From DASTBU01 sp035711845 (GTDB lineage Bacteria; Acidobacteriota; Vicinamibacteria; Vicinamibacterales; 2-12-FULL-66-21): a DNA stretch of 46,997 nucleotides. Both the position numbers and the translations under genes were made by a program. The notes beneath the pieces were generated by a model that searched no databases, had not been told where the DNA came from, and saw nothing but the letters and a program-made list of their open reading frames with translations. How positions within the stretch are numbered: the first letter of the stretch is position 1; every line of letters starts with the position of its first letter. The stretch covers positions 1 to 46,997 of the forward strand of contig DASTBU010000045.1 in NCBI GenBank assembly GCA_035711845.1, written 5' to 3'. Positions 23,440 to 32,345 of this stretch are shown here, piece by piece.

Positions 23440-23982
23440 TCAAGGCGCCCATCCACCGGCCTTCAGGATGCCGGACAGCTCCTTGCGGGCGCGGTGGACG
23501 TGGCTGCGAGCCGTCGCCTCGGGAACGCCCATGATCTGGCCGATCTCCTCGAACGACAGGCTTTCGTCGTAGCGGAGCGAGATCGCCGCGCGGTACTCCG
23601 GTCGCAGCTGGGACAGCGCGGCGCCGAGCGCCGCGGTAAGAGCCCTGTGCTCGAGCGGATCGGGTTGAGCCGGTGCCGCCGGCTCCGCAGCACCGGCGGC
23701 CGACGCGGGGCGCGGACCGTCGAGGGAGGCCACGGCGTGAGGTGTGCGGCGCAGCGCGTCGATGGCGGTGTTGTGCGCGATGCGGAACAGCCAGCTCGAC
23801 AGCCGCCGCGTCGTATCGAACGCGGCGAGGTTCCGGAACGCCTTGACGAAGGTCTCCTGCGCCAGATCTTCCGCGAGCATGCGGTCCCCCGTCATGCGCG
23901 CAATCAGGCTGATGACCGGGCGCTGATAGCGACGGACAATCTGCTCGAATGCTGACTGCGAGCCAGCCAGGGCCTGCGTCAC
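23440..23982 (-). CDS. ECF sigma factor (RpoE-like)
   Basis: 180 residues from GTG 23980-23982. Region 2 has S-A-F-E-Q-I-V-R-R-Y-Q and D-L-A-Q-E-T-F-V-K-A-F-R-N-L (about 10-50). Region 4 is L-R-P-E-Y-R-A-A-I-S-L-R-Y followed by the helix-turn-helix S-F-E-E-I-G-Q-I-M-G-V-P-E-A-T-A-R-S-H-V (about 125-165). Regions 2 and 4 are joined by an Ala/Pro-rich linker. The frame stays open upstream (T-V-T-E-A-R-L before the GTG), so the start may lie further up; GAGG sits about nine bases before the GTG. It directs the polymerase to a small regulon, probably including its own operon. Confidence 0.9.
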   Translation of the reverse strand: MTQALAGSQSAFEQIVRRYQRPVISLIARMTGDRMLAEDLAQETFVKAFRNLAAFDTTRRLSSWLFRIAHNTAIDALRRTPHAVASLDGPRPASAAGAAEPAAPAQPDPLEHRALTAALGAALSQLRPEYRAAISLRYDESLSFEEIGQIMGVPEATARSHVHRARKELSGILKAGGWAP

Positions 23983-24096
23983 AAGCCGGGCCTCGGTGAC
24001 TGTCTCGAGATCGATCGGGATGGTTCCGGTCCTCTTACCTAAGCATACGCAAAAAGGAAGAGGACGTTGCGAAGGACGGCTGACGGCTGCGGACTG

Positions 24097-26598
24097 TTAC
24101 TCCATGCGGAGCGCCGTGGATGGATCGACACGCGCCGCGCGTCTGGCGGGAATATAGTTCGCCAGTGCTGCGGCGGCAAGCAGGGTGCCGATCGCCGCGG
24201 CCCACGCCGGCGGGTCTCCTGCATGCACGCCGTACAGGCCCGCGGCGATCGCGCGGCCGGCGAACAAGCCGAGGGCGATGCCAGCGGCGAGCCCCACGGC
24301 CGTGATGCTCATGCCCTGGCGCATGATCGTGCCGACAACCGTGCCGGGCGTTGCGCCAAGCGCCATGCGGATACCGATTTCGCGAACGCGTCGCGACACG
24401 GTGTAGGCGATCACGCCGTAGAGCCCGATCGCGGCCAGCGCCGTGGCCACGATGCCGATGAGGCCGATGGTCTGGGCGGCGAGGCGCGCGGGCAGCAGCG
24501 TCGCGTCCACCTGCGCCTCCATGGTCTGGCTGTCGAGAAATACCGCCGCGGGCTCGAGCGCCAGCACCTCCCGCCGCATGGCTGCGAGGAGGGCGTCAGG
24601 TTTCGTCGCGGTTCGGGCCAGGAGGACCTCGCCGGTCGATGGGCGCTGACGCAGCGCGTAGTGGATATAGGGTGTCGGCCCTTCACCGACGGTTTCGACC
24701 TTGTAATCGCCCACGACGCCCACGATCTCGAAGCTGGGACCGTCGATCGCGCGCGTGCGGAACTGCTTGCCGAGGACATCCTCGTTCGGCCAGTAGCGGC
24801 GTGCGAAGGCTTCGTTGACGACCGCGGCCCCCGGTGATGTCGGTGTATCGGCGTTCGAGAAGTTTCGGCCGCGCAGGAGCGGCACGCCAAGCGTCGAAAA
24901 GTACGCCTCGTCAACCCATGTCGAGGCGATCGCCGTCCCCTGAGAGCCTGCCGAGTGCCGGTCAGGGAAGAACACCTGGGTGCGGTTGTAGTTGATCGCG
25001 AGCGGCTGGCGGACTGCCCGGCCGACAGAGGCGACGCCCGGCAGCGCGCGGACTTTCTCGGCCACCTGGTCGAAGATGCGAGCGGCACGCGCTTCGTCGT
25101 AGCCGATGAGGCTCAACTCGGTACCGAGCACGACGAGGCCTTTCGTCTGGAAGCCGAGGTCTACCCGGTGCGCCTCGAGCAGGCTTCTCGTCAGCAGCGC
25201 GGCGCTGACGAGCAGGACGAGCGTGACCGCTGTCTGCAGCGCGACGAGCCCGTCACGAAGCGTCCAGCGCCGGCCAGCAGCCTTCGAGCGGGCGACGTCT
25301 CCCTTGAGGTCGGCGCTGAGGTTCACGCGTGTTGCGCGCAGGGCCGGCGCGAGGCCGGCAGTCAGCCCTGCTGCTGTCGCCACCAGCGTGGTGAACAGCA
25401 GCACGCGGGCATCGAGCCGAAGGGACAACGCGATGGGCACCGGGATGGGCATCGGCATCATGTCGATCAACTGCAGCAGCCCCGCAGCGACGGCCACACC
25501 TGCGACGGCGCCAAACGCTCCGAGCACCACGCTTTCGGTGAGGAGCTGCCGGATCAACCGACCACGGCTCGCCCCGATCGCCAGGCGGATGCCGAGTTCC
25601 CTCTGACGGCCGGACGCGCGGGCCAGCAGCATGTTGGCCACGTTGGCGCAGGCGATGAGCAGCACGAGCCCGATCCCAATCATCAGGCCCGCGGCCACCG
25701 GCTTGAGCGCCGCGTCGGCCATCGGATGGATGCGCACGTTGGGAACCGCCGAAATCATCCGGTCCTTGTTGGTCTGAGGATGATCCGCGGCGAGCTGCTG
25801 CATGATGACCCGGAGGTTGGCTTCCGCGCGGGGCGCCGTTTCGCCTTCCTTCAGCCTGCCCTTGATGAAGGCCCACCGCTGGCCGCGCCGCTCCACGCGA
25901 GTGTGACCCGTTGGCGACGGCACCGCGTCCTGGATGCCCGCCGGCTCCACTTCCTCGATCCACGCGATGGGCAACCACATCTCTGGCTGCAGCATCGGCA
26001 CCATTCCTGTGAAGTCGCTGGAGATTACGCCGACGATGGTGTAGGGCTGCCCGTGGATCTGAATGGTCTTGCCCAGGACGTGGGGGTCGGATCCGTATTC
26101 CCGCACCCAGAGGCGATGCGAGATCGCCACGGCTCGCGCGGCGCCCGGTCGGTCGTCTTCGGGAAGCAGCGTGCGGCCGATGGACGCCTTGACCCCGAGA
26201 AGGCTGAAGTAGTTGCCCGTCACGACCTCGCCGAGCGCCATCACAGAACGGTCGCCTGCTTTGACGGCCGCAATCGCGGGGCTGTAGGCGATCATGTCGG
26301 AGAAGACCTGGTTTCTCTGACGGAAGTCGGTGAAGTCCGGATAAGAGCTCGTCGCGTAGGTGTCCCCGTCGGTCCCGCGCGTGTAGACGTCGACGATCCG
26401 GTCGGGCCGGTGGATGGGGAGGGGGCGGAACAGAAGCGCGTCGACGGCGGAGAACATCGCCGTATTGAAGCCGATGCCAATCGCGAGCGAGGCGACGGCG
26501 AGCGCCGTGAACGCCGGGTTCCACCGCAACACACGCAGCGCGTACCGCACATCCGCCTTCAATGCCTGGAACACTGCAAAGCCCTCCGCTTGAAGCAC
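24097..26598 (-). CDS. orphan MacB/FtsX-type permease (ADOP family)
   Basis: 833 residues with the duplicated layout of acidobacterial permeases. The first membrane segment is at about 28-50 after L-K-A-D-V-R-Y-A-L-R-V-L. A large periplasmic MacB-like domain follows (about 60-290). Three segments at about 300-440 contain C-A-N-V-A-N-M-L-L-A-R-A. There is then a second half with its own periplasmic domain, and three C-terminal segments containing I-G-L-Y-G-V-I-A-Y-T-V-S-R-R and E-I-G-I-R-M-A-L-G-A. No ATPase gene is adjacent, so it is an orphan permease. Export of a peptide, lipid or antibiotic is the general expectation; the substrate is unknown. Confidence 0.9.
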   Translation of the reverse strand: MLQAEGFAVFQALKADVRYALRVLRWNPAFTALAVASLAIGIGFNTAMFSAVDALLFRPLPIHRPDRIVDVYTRGTDGDTYATSSYPDFTDFRQRNQVFSDMIAYSPAIAAVKAGDRSVMALGEVVTGNYFSLLGVKASIGRTLLPEDDRPGAARAVAISHRLWVREYGSDPHVLGKTIQIHGQPYTIVGVISSDFTGMVPMLQPEMWLPIAWIEEVEPAGIQDAVPSPTGHTRVERRGQRWAFIKGRLKEGETAPRAEANLRVIMQQLAADHPQTNKDRMISAVPNVRIHPMADAALKPVAAGLMIGIGLVLLIACANVANMLLARASGRQRELGIRLAIGASRGRLIRQLLTESVVLGAFGAVAGVAVAAGLLQLIDMMPMPIPVPIALSLRLDARVLLFTTLVATAAGLTAGLAPALRATRVNLSADLKGDVARSKAAGRRWTLRDGLVALQTAVTLVLLVSAALLTRSLLEAHRVDLGFQTKGLVVLGTELSLIGYDEARAARIFDQVAEKVRALPGVASVGRAVRQPLAINYNRTQVFFPDRHSAGSQGTAIASTWVDEAYFSTLGVPLLRGRNFSNADTPTSPGAAVVNEAFARRYWPNEDVLGKQFRTRAIDGPSFEIVGVVGDYKVETVGEGPTPYIHYALRQRPSTGEVLLARTATKPDALLAAMRREVLALEPAAVFLDSQTMEAQVDATLLPARLAAQTIGLIGIVATALAAIGLYGVIAYTVSRRVREIGIRMALGATPGTVVGTIMRQGMSITAVGLAAGIALGLFAGRAIAAGLYGVHAGDPPAWAAAIGTLLAAAALANYIPARRAARVDPSTALRME

Positions 26599-26681
26599 AT
26601 ACGGAATGGAAGAGGCCCCGGTTCGATCTGTCCGACCTCGAGCTCAACGCACAGGACAACGTGGGCAGGCCAAGTCGCTGC

Positions 26682-26734
26682 CTCCGCCTGCTTCGCAGAA
26701 GCGTTGAGCGCGGTAAGCGCCAAGGCGGGCGGAG
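26682..26734. repeat. REP-like palindromic element
   Basis: CTCCGCCTGC (26682-26691) and GCGGGCGGAG (26725-26734) form a 10-bp stem with one mismatch around a GC-rich interior that can itself fold. Elements of this look are dispersed in related genomes as I recall; only one copy is seen here. Confidence 0.45.
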
Positions 26735-26835
26735 CTGGCGGCAGCGCTGCGGCGCAGCAGTCAGGATAAGGCGTGGCAACTCTTTGCTCACCCGCGGCGT
26801 CTACATGCTCGAATCTCATTCGAGGACCCCAGAAC

Positions 26836-27840
26836 ATGCGGAAAGCACAGCCACTGGCCGGAATTCTCGCCGCGCTTCTCGTGACCACGGGAACGCCGTC
26901 GACACCGGTACGGGGTCGGCAGACAGGCGAGATCGCCACGGTCTCGAGCCTGCAGTTTCACAGTGACTTCTGGATGAACCTGCACCACGTGCTATATGCG
27001 GCCGCCTGGTCGAATCGTCCGCAGGCCGGAACGGTCCGCGCGCTGGCGGGGGCCCTGCCGGCGCCTCTGGACCCGCCCTTCACCGACGAGGAGCGCTCGA
27101 CGTGGCGCGCGGCGGTCGAATATTACGACCGTGAACTCGCCGGACGCGATCTGTTGTTCGGCCGCGGCATGATGTCGGTCAAGGACGCGTTGGTCGCAGG
27201 TGACTTGTCACGGGATGCGATCGGCCCCGATCTCCAGCGAATCCTCGAATCCACGGCGCCGATCTATCGCCGCTACTTCTGGTTCACGCACGATCGCGCG
27301 AACCGGCAATGGACGAATGCCACGGTGGAACAGGTGAAGATGGTGGGACCCGACCTGATCTCGCGGCTGGAGAAGTTCTACGGTGTCGGCTGGTTCCCGG
27401 AGCCCGTGCGCGTGGATGTCGTCTGGGTCGGCAACCGCCAGGGGGCCTACACGACGGATGGCCCGCCACCTCATGTGACGATCTCGAGCGGCGATCCCGA
27501 CAACTCCGGGTGGACGGGGCTGGAGATCGTCTTCCATGAGGTGTCTCACGTTCTCGTCCTGCCGCTGCAGAACGAGCTGGAGACGGCCCTTGGCACACAA
27601 GCGCGCACGCACGGGGTGCTCTGGCACGTCATTCAGTTCTACGTCACGGGATCGGCGGTCCAGCAGACGTTGAAGGCCAGGAGTATCGATTACGTTCCCT
27701 ACATGTATTCCACAGGGCTGTTCGATCGGGCGTGGAGCCGCTACCGGGCCGCCGTGGAAGCGAATTGGGGGCCGTATGTTCAGGGGACGGTCACGCGCGC
27801 GGAAGCGATAGCCGGAACGGTGCGCGACCTGAGGCGTTGA
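26836..27840 (+). CDS. exported protein with a zincin HExxH motif
   Basis: 334 residues from the ATG at 26836, with a signal peptide (about 1-29). The motif H-E-V-S-H (His234, Glu235, His238) in E-I-V-F-H-E-V-S-H-V-L-V-L-P is the zinc-binding signature of metallopeptidases. The remainder is not familiar, though F-H-S-D-F-W-M-N-L-H-H-V-L-Y (about 41-54) looks conserved. It is likely a periplasmic or secreted metallopeptidase-like protein. The frame extends to 26773, but the hydrophobic signal begins at MRKAQPLAGILAALL, which fixes the start. Confidence 0.72.
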   Translation: MRKAQPLAGILAALLVTTGTPSTPVRGRQTGEIATVSSLQFHSDFWMNLHHVLYAAAWSNRPQAGTVRALAGALPAPLDPPFTDEERSTWRAAVEYYDRELAGRDLLFGRGMMSVKDALVAGDLSRDAIGPDLQRILESTAPIYRRYFWFTHDRANRQWTNATVEQVKMVGPDLISRLEKFYGVGWFPEPVRVDVVWVGNRQGAYTTDGPPPHVTISSGDPDNSGWTGLEIVFHEVSHVLVLPLQNELETALGTQARTHGVLWHVIQFYVTGSAVQQTLKARSIDYVPYMYSTGLFDRAWSRYRAAVEANWGPYVQGTVTRAEAIAGTVRDLRR

Positions 27841-27947
27841 TCCCGTTCCCAAATCTGCAGAACTTCTGCGGGTTTCCTCACACTTCCCTCACGACTCCCG
27901 ACCTGCGTGCCAGCTATCGTGGCTTCTGATTGCCAGGAGTCACGGAC

Positions 27948-29468
27948 ATGCTCAGCCGTCGTCAATTCCTGAAGGCATCCTCGCTCGGGACAGCCGCACT
28001 GCCGCTCGCTGGCTGTCTCGACCGTCCACTCCCCGTGCGAGCGCCGTACGCGTCCGCCATTCCAGGCGATCAGACCGATCTCCTCGTCAACGACGTGCAC
28101 TCCCAACTCAACGCAACAAGGGTCCACGCCATCGTCAAGCCGGCGACGGTGGAAGAGCTCCGAGCCGCGATCCTCGGAGCGAAGGCTGACGGCAGATCGG
28201 TGTGCGTGGCCGGTGGACGTCATGCGATGGGTGGGCAGCAGTTTGGTGATGCCGCAGTTCTGGTGGACACGCGGGGATTGAACCGGGTCCTCGACTTCGA
28301 TCCGGATCACGGGCTGGTTACGGTGGAGGGCGGCATCCAGTGGCCGGCGCTTCTGGAGTACCTCGACGGCGCTCAGCGTGGCCGCGCGCCTCAATGGGGT
28401 ATCTATCAGAAACAGACGGGCGCCGATCGTCTGAGCATCGGGGGCGCGCTGGCGTGCAACGCGCACGGCCGCGGTCTCACGCTCGGCCCCATCGTTCAGC
28501 AGGTCGAACGGTTCGACATCGTCGGCCCCGACGGTGCGGTGCGGACCTGTTCGAGGAATGAGCGTCCGGATCTGTTCCGGCTCGCGATTGGCGGCTACGG
28601 CCTGTTCGGCATCGTGTCGCGTGTGCAATTGCGGCTGCGACCGCGCGTGAAAGTGCGCCGCGTCGTGGTGCTCGAGGAGACGGCACACATCATCGACCGA
28701 TTCGAAGAGCGCATCCGCGAAGGCTATCTCTATGGCGATTATCAATTCACAACGGATTCGAGGCGCGAGAGCTTTCTCGGGCGAGGGGTCTTCTCCTGCT
28801 ACCAGCCGGTCGCTGACGAGACGCCGCTCACGCCGAATCCCACGCGCTTCGACCCGGAGGACTGGGCGCGCCTCACCTTCTACTCGCATCGCTACAAAAA
28901 GCGCGCCTTCAATGTGTACTCGTCGAGATATCTGCAGACGTCAGGCCAGGTGTACTGGGCCGACTCGCAGCTGTCAGCGGCTTACGTGGACGGCTACCAC
29001 GCCGACCTCGATCGAGCGCTCGCGGCGAACGTGAAAGCGACCGAGATGATCTCCGAACTGTATGTGCCGCGGCCCAGGCTGGCAGCGTTCATGGAGAACG
29101 CCCGCGCGGCGCTCGTACGCGTCCACGCCAACCTGATTTATGGCACGGTGCGCTTGATCGAGAGAGACGATGAGAGTGTGCTGGCCTGGGCACGCGACCG
29201 ATGGGCCTGCATCATCTTCAACCTTCACGTCGAACACACGTCCGATGCGATCGAACGGGCTGCAGACGCGTTTCGGGAGTTGATCGACATCGCCATCGCC
29301 GAGGGCGGCAGTTATTACCTGACCTATCACCGCTGGGCGCGCAGGGAACAGGTCGTTGCATGTCACCCGCGCATGAGGGAGTTCCTGATGGCCAAACTGC
29401 GGCACGATCCGGGAGAGGTCTTCCAGAGTACCTGGTATCGCCACTATCGGCGCATGTTCGCGGTGTGA
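27948..29468 (+). CDS. Tat-exported FAD-linked oxidase, lipoprotein
   Basis: 506 residues from the ATG at 27948, with AGGAG 8 to 12 bases upstream. The N-terminus M-L-S-R-R-Q-F-L-K is a Tat signal and L-P-L-A-G-C (Cys23) is a lipobox, so the folded flavoprotein is probably exported and lipid-anchored. The FAD-binding type 4 (PCMH) domain (about 55-240) has A-I-V-K-P-A-T-V-E-E-L, V-A-G-G-R-H-A-M-G-G-Q and S-I-G-G-A-L-A-C-N-A-H-G-R-G. The C-terminal substrate part contains many Arg and Tyr residues (Y-Y-L-T-Y-H-R-W-A). The family includes alditol and lactone oxidases; the substrate is unknown. Confidence 0.82.
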   Translation: MLSRRQFLKASSLGTAALPLAGCLDRPLPVRAPYASAIPGDQTDLLVNDVHSQLNATRVHAIVKPATVEELRAAILGAKADGRSVCVAGGRHAMGGQQFGDAAVLVDTRGLNRVLDFDPDHGLVTVEGGIQWPALLEYLDGAQRGRAPQWGIYQKQTGADRLSIGGALACNAHGRGLTLGPIVQQVERFDIVGPDGAVRTCSRNERPDLFRLAIGGYGLFGIVSRVQLRLRPRVKVRRVVVLEETAHIIDRFEERIREGYLYGDYQFTTDSRRESFLGRGVFSCYQPVADETPLTPNPTRFDPEDWARLTFYSHRYKKRAFNVYSSRYLQTSGQVYWADSQLSAAYVDGYHADLDRALAANVKATEMISELYVPRPRLAAFMENARAALVRVHANLIYGTVRLIERDDESVLAWARDRWACIIFNLHVEHTSDAIERAADAFRELIDIAIAEGGSYYLTYHRWARREQVVACHPRMREFLMAKLRHDPGEVFQSTWYRHYRRMFAV

Positions 29469-29507
29469 GCCCGGCGTCCGACGGCAATAGACAGGTCAGG
29501 CGGACGC

Positions 29508-31934
29508 TCAGTCGGCCCTGAGCGCGCGGCTCGCGTCGATGCGTGCGGCACGCACGGCCGGCACGAGCCCGGCGAGCGCGGCGGCGGCCATCAGAGTCAT
29601 GGAAACGACGCCGAGGGTCGTGACATCCGTGGAGGTGATGCCGACGAGCAGGCTCGAGATCACTTTCCCGGCCAGCAGCGCCAGCACGATTCCGACGGCG
29701 ACACCCGCGAACGCGCTCCGCATACCATCGCCGACCACCTGACGGCCGATCGATCCGGGCATCGCGCCCAGGGCGAGCCGCACCCCGATCTCGCGAGTTC
29801 GGTTGGCTACCATCATGGCGAGGAGGCCGTAGAGTCCGAGGGTGGCCAGCGCCAGCGCAATCCCGGCCAGCCCGCCGGTCGCGTGCGTGGTCACCCGGCG
29901 CTCGACGAGTTGTTCGTCCAGCAGATCGGCCAGAGAGGTCACGCGGCCCACCGCTGCCGTGGAATCCACGCGCCGAACGGCCGCGCGAAGCTGGGCGGCC
30001 GACGACAGCGGATCCCCCGATGTTCGCACCAGCGCCACAAAACCGTGTTGCGGAAACTGTCGTGTCGTCATGTAGACGGCGGGCTGCGTGGGCTCTTCGA
30101 GGCCTCGGAAGCGCTCGTCCTCGACGATACCCACGATCGTGAAATCTTCGGGCACGGCCTCGGCCCACCTGAACCGCGGCGTCCCACTGCGAATCCGCCG
30201 GCCCACCAGCGATCCCACGCCCGACGATCGGACGAACGCCTCGTTGACGACCAGCGCGCCGGAAGGGGCCGACAGGTCGTCCCGCTCGGTGAATCCGCGG
30301 CCGTCGAGGACCTGGACGCCCATGGTGTCGAAATACTGCGGGCTCACGATGCGAAGCTGCGCGCTGCCTTCCACGTCGTCCTGCCGTGCCGCGCCCGTCA
30401 ACGCGAACGTGTCGGTCCAGTTCGCTTCGAGCGGATGGTCGTACGCGACCGCGGCGCCGACGACGCCGGGCAACGCCTTCAGCGCGTCGGAAAGCCGCCG
30501 CTCCGCTAACACCACGCCCGACGCTGTGTCGTAGGCGGGACCGGAGAGCGAGACGTCGGCCACGAGCACGCGATCGAGCACGAAGCCCGGGTCCTGACGG
30601 GTGACGACGGCGAACGATTGTGCGAGCAGGCTTGCGGCCACCGCGAGCGCAGTGGCGAGCGAAACCTGGACGATCACGAGCGCTCGATAGACGGCACCGC
30701 GCGCGGCTAGCGTCGTTCCGCGGGGTGCTGGAGCGTAGGCGACCGAGCGGATCACGGGCCATCCGGCCAGCACGATTCCAGCGGCCAGGGAGATACAGGC
30801 GCCGAAGGCGACGACACGCAGGTCCAGCGCCGGCGCAATCAGGAACGGCAGTGTCGGCGGGAGCAGCGCAGGGAGTCCGACGAGTGCAAACCTCGTCAGG
30901 AAGATTCCAAGCGCGCCCCCCATTGCACTGAGGAGAAGGGACTCCGTGCCGAGCTGGCGAGCGAGCCTCGCACGTCCGGCGCCGAGCGCCGTGCGAATTC
31001 CAAGTTCCGCCCGGCGGCTTTCGATCGCCGATACCTGGAGCGCGGCGAGGTTCGCGCAGGCGATCGCCAGGACCGCCGCCGCTGTACCGAGCAGGATGAG
31101 CAGCGGTAACCTCGACTCACGGACGAACTGGTCCCGGAATGGCGTCAGCCGGGCGCCGTGTCGATCCGATGACGCAGACGGCGCCAGCCGGTTCAAGTCG
31201 GCGGCCGCCTGCTCGATCGAGTGTTCACGCCGGAGCCGCCCGACGACGCCGTAGAGATGGGCGCGATCACTCGCGGCCCATTCCGGCGTCGCCGCGATCG
31301 GAACCCAGAGCTCCCGGGCGTCGGGATCGAGCGTCACCATGGCGGGATTCAACGGCCATGCCGGAAACACCACCGGCGGCATCACGCCGATCACTGTGTA
31401 GGCGTCGCTGCCGAGTAGCAGCGTCGCGCCGATGGCATCCGGGCGTCCCCCGAACCATTGTTCCCAGAACGCGTGCGAGAGTACGACCACGCGATGCTGT
31501 CCCGGCACTTCGTCCCTGGGGTCGAACGTCCGTCCGAGGACCGGTCGAATGCCAACCGTGTCGAAGAAGTTTGCGGTGACTCGGACGCCGCGAATCATGA
31601 CTGTGCCGTCGGGCCCCGATGCTGTGAAGGCGGCTGCCCCGAACGCGGCCATGCCTGCAAACGTGGCTTGATGGTCGCGCCACTCGACGAACCGCGCCGA
31701 AGTCACACGGAACGGTTCCGGCCCGCCGTCGCCCTCGACCTCCTCCCAGACGAAAACGAGGCGCGAGGCGTCCGCAAACGGCAGCGGCTTCCAGAGCACC
31801 GCGGTGGCGAGGCCGAACGCCGTTGAGGCAGCCGCGATTGCGGCGCCAAGCGTTCCGACCGCCGCAAGCGCGAAGGCAGGCCGGCGCCTGGCCATGCGCA
31901 GTGCCCACCGGAGATCAGAAAAGAGCGATGGCAT
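29508..31934 (-). CDS. orphan MacB/FtsX-type permease (ADOP family)
   Basis: 808 residues from the ATG at 31932-31934, with GAGGTGG just before it; a TTG lies one codon upstream. The order is as in the other two permeases: D-L-R-W-A-L-R-M-A-R-R-R-P-A-F, a membrane segment, a periplasmic domain (about 50-270), C-A-N-L-A-A-L-Q-V-S-A-I in the first permease unit, the second unit with a fresh periplasmic domain, then L-G-L-Y-G-L-L-A-M-M-V-A-N-R-T-R-E-I-G-V-R-L-A-L-G-A. No ATPase is nearby. It is convergent with the FAD oxidase gene. Confidence 0.9.
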   Translation of the reverse strand: MPSLFSDLRWALRMARRRPAFALAAVGTLGAAIAAASTAFGLATAVLWKPLPFADASRLVFVWEEVEGDGGPEPFRVTSARFVEWRDHQATFAGMAAFGAAAFTASGPDGTVMIRGVRVTANFFDTVGIRPVLGRTFDPRDEVPGQHRVVVLSHAFWEQWFGGRPDAIGATLLLGSDAYTVIGVMPPVVFPAWPLNPAMVTLDPDARELWVPIAATPEWAASDRAHLYGVVGRLRREHSIEQAAADLNRLAPSASSDRHGARLTPFRDQFVRESRLPLLILLGTAAAVLAIACANLAALQVSAIESRRAELGIRTALGAGRARLARQLGTESLLLSAMGGALGIFLTRFALVGLPALLPPTLPFLIAPALDLRVVAFGACISLAAGIVLAGWPVIRSVAYAPAPRGTTLAARGAVYRALVIVQVSLATALAVAASLLAQSFAVVTRQDPGFVLDRVLVADVSLSGPAYDTASGVVLAERRLSDALKALPGVVGAAVAYDHPLEANWTDTFALTGAARQDDVEGSAQLRIVSPQYFDTMGVQVLDGRGFTERDDLSAPSGALVVNEAFVRSSGVGSLVGRRIRSGTPRFRWAEAVPEDFTIVGIVEDERFRGLEEPTQPAVYMTTRQFPQHGFVALVRTSGDPLSSAAQLRAAVRRVDSTAAVGRVTSLADLLDEQLVERRVTTHATGGLAGIALALATLGLYGLLAMMVANRTREIGVRLALGAMPGSIGRQVVGDGMRSAFAGVAVGIVLALLAGKVISSLLVGITSTDVTTLGVVSMTLMAAAALAGLVPAVRAARIDASRALRAD

Positions 31935-31955
31935 CAACCACCTCGCATTGCCTGG

Positions 31956-32265
31956 TCAGTTCGCCTTCTCTTCCGGGAAGAGCGTCACCTGGCGGAAGTT
32001 GATTCCAGCCACGTGGATCGTTGCCGGCGTCAGCCTCAGATAGTATGCCTGAAGCTCCAGGCCCGGACCCCTGCAGATGGACTCCAGAAAGGCTACGGTT
32101 TCCTGGTTGGGGAAGTTCCTCGCGCCGTTGAACGCCATGTGCTCGACGAAGGGGCGAATCCGAACTGCTCGACCTGCCGTCGATAGTCCCGACATCGACC
32201 GCGAGGCGCATTTCGGCCCGTTGTGGCGGCCGCCGGTTGTAGCGGATGTAATATCGGAGGCCGTA
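31956..32265 (-). pseudogene. relic of an M16 zinc peptidase
   Basis: On the minus strand one frame gives Y-G-L-R-Y-Y-I-R-Y-N-R-R-P-P-Q-R-A-E-M-R-L-A-V-D-V-G, the start of a PqqL/M16 catalytic domain. A second frame then gives F-V-E-H-M-A-F-N-G-A-R-N-F-P-N-Q-E-T-V-A-F-L-E-S, with the E-H part of HxxEH intact. A frameshift separates them and the rest of the peptidase (several hundred residues) is missing. After F-L-E-S-I the frame runs on into G-L-E-L-Q-A-Y-Y-L-R-L-T-P-A-T-I-H and ends at 31956; this may be a piece of another gene. The gene is not functional. Confidence 0.65.
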
Positions 32266-32345
32266 CTGGTCAAGCCGTTACCATGATGGCCCGTGCGGAG
32301 GGCATCTGCTTCCGGATGCGCACCGGCCGGGCAGCGAGGATCGCC

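Noticed and set aside
24003..24096. Repeat GACGGCTGACGGCTG before the permease stop
   Set aside because: Only two units, too short to separate from chance.
24955..26769. 604-codon open frame on the plus strand
   Set aside because: Antisense to the ADOP permease, which has clear family motifs; the product has no recognisable domains.
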